Positions 1 to 5,582 of a DNA stretch of 7,543 nucleotides are shown here, in pieces. Origin of the DNA: CAMDWQ01 sp964543965. GTDB lineage: Bacteria; Omnitrophota; Gorgyraeia; 2-02-FULL-51-18. Position numbers and translations under genes: made by a program. The stretch spans positions 1 through 7,543 of the forward strand of contig CAZJAX010000096.1 in the NCBI GenBank assembly GCA_964543965.1, written 5' to 3'. How positions within the stretch are numbered: position 1 is the stretch's first letter; every line of letters begins with the position of its first letter. Below the pieces are notes generated by a model that worked only from the letters and a program-made list of their open reading frames with translations, had not been told where the DNA came from and made no database searches.

Positions 1-489
1 GAACCGATGCTCCGACGTCAAATCCAGATACTCGATGCCATGGAGCAGACCTTTATGCAGATATTCCTCCGCGATCTGCCGGCGGCGGGCCAGGCCTGTT
101 TTCGTCCTCAAAAATGAAAGGCTCGCGCTGCCCTTGGCCGCCTCGGTGAATACAGTCAGGCCGGAGCCGTACCGGGTCAAGAGAGCGTCCAGAAAACGAG
201 CTTCGTTGAGCTGGCACGAAGGGTTGGTGTGCGCATCCTGGATCAGGATCATGGTGCGGCCGCCGGACGGAGACTGCCAGGCGTCCTCAATGCCGGCCAC
301 TGACTCAGGGATAGGCGGCAGAATGCCCGCGGCCCATCTTAGGCCGCTTTCTTTCCTCGTCGCCTCCGCAGAGCTTTGCGTAAAGCCTGCCCTCAGGAGC
401 TCCTGAGCGGCAAGAGAAGCATCCTGAAGAGTCAATGAAAAGACGAGCAGGATCGAGGCGCATTTCAAGGAGACGCGCTTCATCATCAT
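1..489 (-). CDS. Secreted protein of unknown function with LIQDAH motif (N-terminal part; runs off window)
   Basis: The frame is open for 163 codons from ATG at 489 to the window edge, so only the N-terminus is present. Three consecutive ATGs (489, 486, 483) begin it; the third gives a typical MKR signal-peptide start. Residues 1-28 form a signal peptide: basic KR, a hydrophobic stretch (ASILLVFSLTL) and a likely cleavage after ASLA. A variable region follows, then a beta-strand-like 'MILIQDAHTNP' (residues 80-90), 'EARFLDALLTRYGSGLTVFTEA' and 'RRRQIAEEYLHKGLLHGIEY'. From memory, this motif order recurs in uncharacterised exported proteins of Candidatus Omnitrophota. The strand-H-helix-strand-E layout loosely resembles ChaN/erythromycin-esterase-like (TIKI) proteins, but I cannot assign a fold or activity. 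It is separated from uvrC by 189 AT-rich bases holding its own candidate promoter. The coding call is firm; the function is unknown. Confidence 0.85.
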   Translation of the reverse strand, partial: MMMKRVSLKCASILLVFSLTLQDASLAAQELLRAGFTQSSAEATRKESGLRWAAGILPPIPESVAGIEDAWQSPSGGRTMILIQDAHTNPSCQLNEARFLDALLTRYGSGLTVFTEAAKGSASLSFLRTKTGLARRRQIAEEYLHKGLLHGIEYLDLTSEHRF

Positions 490-600
490 TGTCTTCGGGC
501 TTATTAAATGTCTAATGTTTTGGGACAAAAAAATCCCCTCGCTCAAGATAAAAAAAACCTGATTTTTGGGTGATCATCCGATTAGCTGTCTCATAGAAAT

Positions 601-615
601 ATACTTACCAAGTAT
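601..615. promoter_or_regulatory. Palindrome ATACTT-ACC-AAGTAT, possible operator
   Basis: Two perfect 6-base inverted arms (601-606 and 610-615) flank a 3-base centre. The element overlaps the candidate -10 box and expected transcription start of the minus-strand promoter, where a repressor site would typically lie. The sequence alone shows only the symmetry. No regulator is encoded nearby, and I do not recognise the motif. Confidence 0.3.
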
Positions 616-639
616 GGACGAAAACCCTCTATATATCAA
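611..639 (-). promoter_or_regulatory. Candidate sigma70-type promoter for the secreted-protein gene
   Basis: On the minus strand a TTGATA -35 box (634-639; 5 of 6 consensus) is followed after exactly 17 bases by CATACT (611-616; 4 of 6). Transcription would start near 604 and give a leader of about 115 bases before the ATG at 489. An overlapping alternative is TTGTTA (653-658), 17 bases, then TATATA (630-635). AT-rich DNA throws up such matches easily, so the exact boxes are uncertain. A promoter somewhere here is likely, because the downstream gene is 189 bases from uvrC. Confidence 0.4.
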
Positions 640-664
640 ATATTGTTAATATTAACAAATATTT
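638..664. repeat. AT-rich inverted repeat centred on GTTAATATTAAC
   Basis: The core at 645-656 is a perfect 12-base palindrome. It extends outward to AAATATT on the left and AAATATTT on the right, so the whole element is symmetric over about 27 bases with one unpaired T. It contains only two G:C pairs and no T-run follows it in either direction, so it is a poor intrinsic terminator. It lies 15 bases past the uvrC stop and upstream of or within the candidate promoter. A protein-binding site or a weak transcript-end stem are both possible. Confidence 0.4.
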
Positions 665-678
665 AGAATTAAGGACTT

Positions 679-2106
679 TTACTGGGGGGATTTGGCCAGG
701 TGTGAAATGATTTTTTCGGCCAATACAAATGAGATTCCGGCCTTTTGAGATAGATCGGCGGGAGCAAGTTCGCGTATCTTCGTGATCGTTCCCGCTTTCT
801 GGATCAGCTTGCGGCGCGTCGTGGGGCCGACACCCGGGATCCCGTGAAGCTGAGAGAGCATAGCTTCTTTGCGGTGAAGTTTTCGGTGATACGTGATCGC
901 GAAACGGTGAGCCTCGTCCCTGAGGCGGCGTATCAGGGCCAGATAAACCGACGTCGGCGAAAAAACATAGGGCTCGCTGCGATTGGGCGAATAAAGATAT
1001 TCGTGCTGCTTGGCGATCGAGATGATCGGCGTGTCGCCAAGACCCAGATCTTTCATCTGTCCATGCGCCGCGGAAAGATGACCCTTCCCGCCGTCGATGA
1101 CGATGAGATCCGGCAGAGAGCCTTTCTCTTCGAGCAGTCTCGAGTAGCGCCGCCGAACGACCTCTTTCATCATGCGGTAATCGTCGATCCCCTGCACTGT
1201 CTTGATGCGGAAGCGCCGGTACTCGGCCTTCGCCGGCGCCCCGTCGATAAACACCGCCATCGAAGCGACAGCTTCCTTCCCCTGAATATTGGAGATATCG
1301 AAGCAGTCGATGCGCCGCGGGATTTGCGGCAACGACAGTTTTTCCTTGAGCTCCTCTAGAATTTTTTCACCGGCAAGCTTCGGCGGCGGAGGCGACGGCA
1401 CCGTTGAAAGTGCGCGCATCTCCTCGTACAGGACCTTGGCTTTTTCGTATTCCTTTTTGGACGAATGTTCCTTCATGCGCCGCGAGAGGCTTCGGACGAG
1501 CGCATCCCTGCGCCCCTCGAGAAAACTTTCAAGCTCCTTCACCGTCGCCAGATACGCTTCCCGCGTCTGCAGCTCTTCGCAGGGGCCGAAGCAGAGACCG
1601 AGGTGAAACTGAAGACAGACTTTCTTCGGCAGCGTCTTGCACGTACGCAGGGGAAACTGGCGGCGGAGCAATTTCAGAGCTTTGTTTAGAAGCAGCCCTG
1701 AGGTGTAGGGACCGAAATATCGGGCACCGTCGCTTTTTCTTCCCCGGACGACGAGCAGGCGGGGATAAGGCTCGGCCGTGATCTTCAGATAGGGATAGCT
1801 TTTATCGTCTTTGAGAAGCTGATTGTACTTGGGGTTGAACTGCTTCACCATCCCCGATTCCAGCAGAAGCGCCTCTGCCTCGGTCGGCGTCTCGACGTAA
1901 TCGATGCGCGCCGTCTGCGAAAGCATTATCCCCTCTTTCGAGAAGCTTTCTCCGTAAAAACGGAAATGCCCCGCTACTCTTTTGCGGATAGAAAGGGCTT
2001 TGCCGATATAAACCGCCTGCCCTTCGCGGTTTTTGAAAAAATAGACCCCCGGCGTGGCCGGCAGCTCGCTGATGCGCTTTTTCAGAAACTCAGGGAGTGC
2101 GTTCAC
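679..2106 (-). CDS. uvrC: UvrC, excinuclease ABC subunit C (compact form)
   Basis: UvrC makes the 3' and 5' incisions around a DNA lesion after UvrA2/UvrB loading in nucleotide-excision repair. Visible parts in order: GIY-YIG nuclease (about 15-95) with GVYFF at 20-24, VYIGKA at 32-37, and likely catalytic Y33, K36, R43 and E83; four cysteines (C156, C164, C172, C176) matching the family's metal-cluster set; UVR motif at about 217-233 for UvrB contact; RNase H-like nuclease from about 267 with D270, D308/D309, D338 and H400, equivalent to the catalytic Asp and His residues of the family; and a C-terminal helix-hairpin-helix pair (about 415-472). At 475 aa it is much shorter than the usual ~600. 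The loss lies between the UVR motif and DCFDIS, where a proline-rich linker (S-P-P-P-P) replaces about 125 residues. The GTG start overlaps the murJ end by 17 bases, implying translational coupling. All catalytic residues are retained, so I infer an active enzyme. Confidence 0.96.
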   Translation of the reverse strand: MNALPEFLKKRISELPATPGVYFFKNREGQAVYIGKALSIRKRVAGHFRFYGESFSKEGIMLSQTARIDYVETPTEAEALLLESGMVKQFNPKYNQLLKDDKSYPYLKITAEPYPRLLVVRGRKSDGARYFGPYTSGLLLNKALKLLRRQFPLRTCKTLPKKVCLQFHLGLCFGPCEELQTREAYLATVKELESFLEGRRDALVRSLSRRMKEHSSKKEYEKAKVLYEEMRALSTVPSPPPPKLAGEKILEELKEKLSLPQIPRRIDCFDISNIQGKEAVASMAVFIDGAPAKAEYRRFRIKTVQGIDDYRMMKEVVRRRYSRLLEEKGSLPDLIVIDGGKGHLSAAHGQMKDLGLGDTPIISIAKQHEYLYSPNRSEPYVFSPTSVYLALIRRLRDEAHRFAITYHRKLHRKEAMLSQLHGIPGVGPTTRRKLIQKAGTITKIRELAPADLSQKAGISFVLAEKIISHLAKSPQ

Positions 2107-3721
2107 GTCTCGGCAAAAGCCTTTGTGCTTCCTCGATCTTAAGAAGAATAGAAGCTGCGAAATACACGCCGATAGAAAGACCTATCCCTGTCAGAAGCAG
2201 CGCCGCCTGCGCCCACCGCCCCGCGCCGGACGAAGGCAGAAGGATCCATTGGTGGAATGCAAATGCGAAAGCGCCCATCACGGCCGCCGCCGCCAGCACT
2301 TTGGCCAGGCAAACGAGGATCGCTTTTGCGTCCAAAGCGCCTGTCCGCTTGACAAGAAAATGGTAAAGCAGGCCCATATTGATCGTCGCCGAGATCGTGG
2401 AGGCCAGAGTCAAACCCGCGAGCTTCATCGGAAACATCAGAGCGCAGCTCATAGCTGCGTTCAGAGACACGGAAATAAGCATGGCTTTCACCGGTGTCCG
2501 CGTGTCCTGCATCGCATAAAAAGCGTTTGCAAAGATCTTGATGAGCGCGCAAGACAAAAGGCCGAACGAATAATAAAAAAGCGCGCCGGACGTGATTGAT
2601 GTCGAGTAAGCATCGAATTCTCCGTGCTCGAAAATGATCTTCACGATCGGCCCGCAAAGCACGAGCAATCCCGCTGAAGCCGGCACCATGACAAAGAAAA
2701 GCGAGCGTATCGCCATCGCAAGCGTCTTCCTAAACCCCTCCCTGTCGTCACGCGCCATCTGTGTCGAAAAAGCCGGAAGCACGGCCTGAGCCAGCGACAG
2801 CCCGAATATCGCCAGGGGCAGCTGAAAAAGCCGGTTGGCATAGTAAAGGGCCGACTGCCCGCCCGCGCCCACGATCGTTTCAAATGATGCGAGCACCGAA
2901 TCGACGAGGATGTTGATCTGGTAAAGTCCGGATCCCAGCGCCCGCGGTACGAGCAGCCGGCCGATCTTCTTCACGTACTCGTGTCCGAAGTCCGGTTTTT
3001 TGAGCTCGAAACCCTTTCTTAGAAGCGGCGGAGCCTGGCAGGCCAGCTGCAGCACGCCTCCAGCCAGGACGCCTGCGGCCAATGCGAAAGGCCCGTACTG
3101 CTTCTCAAAAAAAACGCCCGCCGTGATCATGCAGAGATTAAGGAGCGCGGGCCCCAGCGCAGAAGACGCAAACTCTTTGAGCGAGTTGAGGACGCCCATC
3201 GCCAGCGCGGAAAGACCGATCAGAAAAAGATAAGGGAAGATGAAGCGTGTCAGGCTGACAGCCAGCGGATACTTGTCCGGATCGGCAGACGTCACGAAAC
3301 CCGGAGCCAGCAGCGCCACAAGATGGGGCGCAAACAGCATACCGAGCACAGACAGGACAAGCAGCACACCGCCCATGATCCAGAGCATCGTGGAAACGAG
3401 CGTCCAAAAATCAGCCGGTTTTTTTTCACGGCACTCAGTGAAGACCGGCACGAAGGCGGCGTTGGCGGCACCCTCCCCGACCAGATCGCGCAGAAGGTTC
3501 GGCAGCTTAAAGCTCACGACGAACGCTTCGGCTCCGATCCCGGTGCCGAAAGCCGCCGCGATGATCATGTCCCGGAGGAAGCCCAGCACCCGGCTTATGC
3601 CGGTGAAGCCTCCGATGATCCCGGCTGATCGGACCACATGGCGGTGCGTTGATGCTGATTTTTCTCTGCTCACAAACCCCGTTTTCAGCCTAAAATGCCT
3701 CCCGGAGGGCGGGATTGACAT
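2090..3721 (-). CDS. murJ: MurJ, lipid II flippase
   Basis: MurJ moves the undecaprenyl-linked peptidoglycan precursor lipid II across the inner membrane. It is a MOP-superfamily protein with 14 membrane helices, and about that many hydrophobic segments can be seen here. Family signatures near the N-terminus are 'GISRVLGFLRD', 'FVVSFKLPNLLRD' and 'EGAANAAFVPVF'. The arginines in SRVLGFLRD and KLPNLLR are those known to be essential in E. coli MurJ, and E. coli Asp39 appears to be Glu here. Length (543 aa from this ATG) is slightly above the usual ~510 because of about 35 extra N-terminal residues before the first helix. I chose ATG 3721; TTG 3724 is one codon upstream, and GTG 3673, with a GGGG just before it, is a credible alternative that would remove 16 residues. 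No strong ribosome-binding site precedes the ATG. It is the first gene of a murJ-uvrC pair divergent from rpsT; a weak divergent promoter (TTGTGT 3765-3770, 17 bases, GACAAT 3742-3747) is possible. Confidence 0.95.
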   Translation of the reverse strand: MSIPPSGRHFRLKTGFVSREKSASTHRHVVRSAGIIGGFTGISRVLGFLRDMIIAAAFGTGIGAEAFVVSFKLPNLLRDLVGEGAANAAFVPVFTECREKKPADFWTLVSTMLWIMGGVLLVLSVLGMLFAPHLVALLAPGFVTSADPDKYPLAVSLTRFIFPYLFLIGLSALAMGVLNSLKEFASSALGPALLNLCMITAGVFFEKQYGPFALAAGVLAGGVLQLACQAPPLLRKGFELKKPDFGHEYVKKIGRLLVPRALGSGLYQINILVDSVLASFETIVGAGGQSALYYANRLFQLPLAIFGLSLAQAVLPAFSTQMARDDREGFRKTLAMAIRSLFFVMVPASAGLLVLCGPIVKIIFEHGEFDAYSTSITSGALFYYSFGLLSCALIKIFANAFYAMQDTRTPVKAMLISVSLNAAMSCALMFPMKLAGLTLASTISATINMGLLYHFLVKRTGALDAKAILVCLAKVLAAAAVMGAFAFAFHQWILLPSSGAGRWAQAALLLTGIGLSIGVYFAASILLKIEEAQRLLPRRERTP

Positions 3722-3743
3722 CAAAAGCTATTTTCTGTAGAAT
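3715..3743 (+). promoter_or_regulatory. Sigma70-type promoter of rpsT
   Basis: A perfect TTGACA (3715-3720), a 17-base spacer and TAGAAT (3738-3743; 5 of 6) form the best promoter match in the window. Transcription would start near 3750 and leave a leader of about 38 bases before the rpsT ATG at 3788. The -35 box overlaps the ATG at 3721 of the divergent murJ reading frame. Confidence 0.8.
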
Positions 3744-3778
3744 TGTCGAACTAATCGCATTTTAACACAAGAAAATCG

Positions 3779-3784
3779 AAGGAA
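3779..3784 (+). promoter_or_regulatory. Ribosome-binding site of rpsT
   Basis: AAGGAA lies a few bases upstream of the ATG at 3788. It fits a Shine-Dalgarno sequence and fixes the rpsT start. Confidence 0.7.
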
Positions 3785-3787
3785 CTT

Positions 3788-4060
3788 ATGGCACACAGAA
3801 GATCGTCAATCAAGAAGATCCGCATCGACAAAAAGCGCCGCGTCCGCAACGTCAGCATCATGGCCGCGCTGCGCACTCAAATGCGCAAGACCAACGCCGC
3901 CATCGCCGACAAGAAGGCAGCCGAAGCGCAGAAGGAAGTCCGCGAACTCTTCTCACAGCTCGATAAAGCCGTGAAAAAGAACCTCCTTCACAAGAACAGC
4001 GCGTCGCGCCAGAAATCCCGCTTCACGCTCCGCCTGAACGCCCTCAAGACCTCAAAGTAA
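3788..4060 (+). CDS. rpsT: 30S ribosomal protein S20 (bS20)
   Basis: bS20 is a small, highly basic, helical protein that binds the 5' domain of 16S rRNA early in 30S assembly. The 90-aa product has the usual length (about 85-90) and family landmarks: MAHRRSSIKKIRIDKKRRVRN at the N-terminus, 'ALRTQMRK' at about 27-34, and the C-terminal 'LHKNSASRQKSRFTLRLNAL', matching the conserved HKN-A-R-KSRL-RLN pattern. It is the only plus-strand gene in the window, standing alone between two minus-strand clusters. It has its own strong promoter and ribosome-binding site and ends 4 bases before the convergent holA stop. In E. coli, S20 represses its own translation; no such element is evident in this short leader. 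Confidence 0.97.
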   Translation: MAHRRSSIKKIRIDKKRRVRNVSIMAALRTQMRKTNAAIADKKAAEAQKEVRELFSQLDKAVKKNLLHKNSASRQKSRFTLRLNALKTSK

Positions 4061-4062
4061 AC

Positions 4063-4100
4063 CGTTAGCCCTCGAGGATAAACTTCTCGAGGGCTAAACG
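4063..4100. terminator. Stem-loop between convergent rpsT and holA, without a T-tract
   Basis: TTAGCCCTCGAG (4065-4076) and CTCGAGGGCTAA (4086-4097) are perfect 12-base inverted arms around a 9-base loop. With one bulged A (4098), two more pairs (C4063-G4100, G4064-C4099) extend the stem to 14. It begins 3 bases after the rpsT stop and comprises the last ten codons and stop of holA on the other strand. No run of T follows on either strand, so it is not a classical intrinsic terminator. It may protect the 3' ends of both transcripts or act with termination factors. The stem is certain; the role is inferred. Confidence 0.6.
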
Positions 4101-5015
4101 TTCAGCAAGCCTCCCCTGTTTGATCGCAGTATCGCAGTCTAAAAGCCTCTTTTGTGCTCGCTCGATACCGTCCTTCGATACCTTCTTGAGCTGCAGGAAG
4201 AATTTTTGCTGAAAAAAAGAATGTACGCGCATGGCTGAGGCAACTTCCGCAGGCGACGCCCCGCGCTCCGCAAGGTCCGCAGCCTGCTTCATGCGCTCGA
4301 ACTGCCCTGCCAGCACCCCGATGATTTCCGGCACCCGCACCCCTTCACTGAAAAGCTGCTCGGCTTTCTCGAGCGCCGCTTTGGTGTTCTTCGCGAAGAT
4401 CTCGTCGGCGATCGTAAAAATATCCTCTTCGGCGTACTTCCCCATCAGCGCATCCACATCAGCAGCCGTGACGGCCGTCCTCGGGTGAATATAGATCAGA
4501 AGCTGTTCAAGCGCATTGTTCAGCATCTGCGTATCCTTTCCAGCCTTCTCGCCGAGCGCCCGCGCTGCATCGCGCGCGATCGTGCCGCCGAGACGGCGCG
4601 CCCGCGTCTCGATCCATACGGGCAGATCTTTATCGAAGGGTGTGTGGCAGGCGACAATCGTGGCCGCGGCCTCCAACTCCTGGAGGATCTTCTTTTTCTT
4701 GGTGCCGGTCTCGTCGCTGGCAAAAACCAGGACGGCTGCCGGCGGCGGCGTCTTCAGAAACGATAGAAGCCGCTTCTGATCCGCATCATCGAGCTCCTCG
4801 ACCCGCCAGAGCACCGCCATTCTTTTTTCCGCCAGGAACGGCGCGGTCTGCACAAAATCCAGCACGGCTGCGAGAGCGCCGTCTTCTGCGGCGTCCCACT
4901 CCTGGCAGTTCATGGATTCGGCGGAGAGGTCCTTGAAATTTTTCTTGCGGAGGTCCAGCAGAAATTCTTTTTTGAGAAGTCTTTCTTTGCCTATCAGGAG
5001 GAAGGACGAGCTCAT
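4065..5015 (-). CDS. holA: HolA, DNA polymerase III delta subunit
   Basis: Delta is the clamp-loader subunit that opens the beta sliding clamp during replication. The 316-aa product has the usual size (about 320-345) and layout: an N-terminal AAA+-like region starting 'FLLIGKERLLKKEFLLDLR', 'TAPFLAEKRMAVLWRVEEL' at about 57-75 (the family's PFF-ERRLVVV-N equivalent), 'LLSFLKTPPPAAVLVF' at 83-98, the middle-domain signature 'EEDIFTIADEIF' at 196-207, and a C-terminal collar domain with 'IIGVLAGQFERM' and a final 'DTAIKQGR' plus 'LALEKFILEG' helix. It lacks Walker residues, as expected for delta. ATG at 5015 lies 18 bases after the lptE stop, so the two are probably cotranscribed. Its last codons form the hairpin with rpsT. 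The family diverges strongly in sequence, but this set of motifs is convincing. Confidence 0.92.
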   Translation of the reverse strand: MSSSFLLIGKERLLKKEFLLDLRKKNFKDLSAESMNCQEWDAAEDGALAAVLDFVQTAPFLAEKRMAVLWRVEELDDADQKRLLSFLKTPPPAAVLVFASDETGTKKKKILQELEAAATIVACHTPFDKDLPVWIETRARRLGGTIARDAARALGEKAGKDTQMLNNALEQLLIYIHPRTAVTAADVDALMGKYAEEDIFTIADEIFAKNTKAALEKAEQLFSEGVRVPEIIGVLAGQFERMKQAADLAERGASPAEVASAMRVHSFFQQKFFLQLKKVSKDGIERAQKRLLDCDTAIKQGRLAERLALEKFILEG

Positions 5016-5033
5016 GGCCTGACGCCCGAAGCT

Positions 5034-5582
5034 CTACCAGATCTCGATCGTTTGGTCCACGACACGGCGGGCGGTGTCTTCGACGGACTTCTGCGCGGCC
5101 GCGTCTTCACTGATCGCGCGAGGACCCGCCACGAAAAACGATGAATCGCCGGTAAGACTGCGGTTAGACCAGATGACTTTACGCGTGCGCGTCTCATAAA
5201 GAGTGACGTCCACAACGACGCTGAGACGGTATTCCTGCACATCATCTGAGTCCGAATAGCGCAAAGCATCGCGGCGGTAATCGATGAGCTTGGTCTCAAG
5301 AGTCGCATCGGCGGCCTCCGGAGACTCGACCTTGAGATTACCGTCAAAAATAAAGCGGTTGATGAGAGCGTTTGTCAGCTCCACTTCGACGCCGGGGCGG
5401 TACACGCGGAACGGCTTCTTGTCGGTGACTTCACCCGATAAATCGATGGCGTTCTTGACCGGAGCGACGTAGACGCTCTTGATGTTCTCCGAGAGCAGCG
5501 ACTTGCGCGTATATCCGCAGCCTGAAAGAATGCCGGCAGCCAGAACGATCGCGGCCGACGTGAAAATGAAACGCTTTACCAT
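5034..5582 (-). CDS. lptE: LptE-like outer-membrane lipoprotein, LPS transport
   Basis: LptE plugs the LptD barrel and helps place lipopolysaccharide in the outer leaflet. The 182-aa product starts with a basic N-terminus and hydrophobic core, and then has a clear lipobox LSGC (19-22), so mature C22 should be lipidated. The residues just after it, 'GYTRKSLLSENIKSVYVAPVKN', match the family's N-terminal GY-L...IK-I-VP-F-N pattern. Further family-like features are 'VEVELTNALINRF', 'ADATLETKLIDYRRDALRY', 'VQEYRLSVVVDVTLYE' and a C-terminal helix ending 'VVDQTIEIW'. Its ATG overlaps the bamD stop in the 7-base string ATGGTAA, so translation is likely coupled. Lying directly before holA, it repeats the lptE-holA order of E. 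coli, which supports the call. It could be a related secretin-assembly-like lipoprotein, but LptE is clearly the best fit. Confidence 0.85.
   Translation of the reverse strand: MVKRFIFTSAAIVLAAGILSGCGYTRKSLLSENIKSVYVAPVKNAIDLSGEVTDKKPFRVYRPGVEVELTNALINRFIFDGNLKVESPEAADATLETKLIDYRRDALRYSDSDDVQEYRLSVVVDVTLYETRTRKVIWSNRSLTGDSSFFVAGPRAISEDAAAQKSVEDTARRVVDQTIEIW

Noticed and set aside
35..406. Plus-strand open frame opposite the secreted-protein gene
   Set aside because: The minus frame has a signal peptide and recognisable motifs right to the window edge; the plus product is compositionally odd (R/S/P-rich).
527..557. Possible intrinsic terminator for uvrC ending in U8 or U7
   Set aside because: The only stems before the U-runs are 3-4 pairs (TGAT/ATCA, GGGA/TCCC), too weak to call a terminator.
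844..1359. Plus-strand open frame (171 codons) inside uvrC, with several others at 1289-1781
   Set aside because: All are antisense to conserved UvrC domains and show no protein-family features.
679..2106. UvrC as a broken gene or pseudogene because of its short length
   Set aside because: The frame is continuous, both nuclease centres and the C-terminal helix-hairpin-helix are intact, and the missing part is one internal block.
3698..3710. CCTCC-C-GGAGG symmetry near the murJ start
   Set aside because: The central gap is a single base, so no RNA hairpin can form with full arms, and it probably reflects local GC-rich codons.
3240..3740. Plus-strand open frame (166 codons) opposite the murJ 5' region
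   Set aside because: It is antisense to the conserved MurJ signatures and runs through the rpsT promoter; no start signal or motif.
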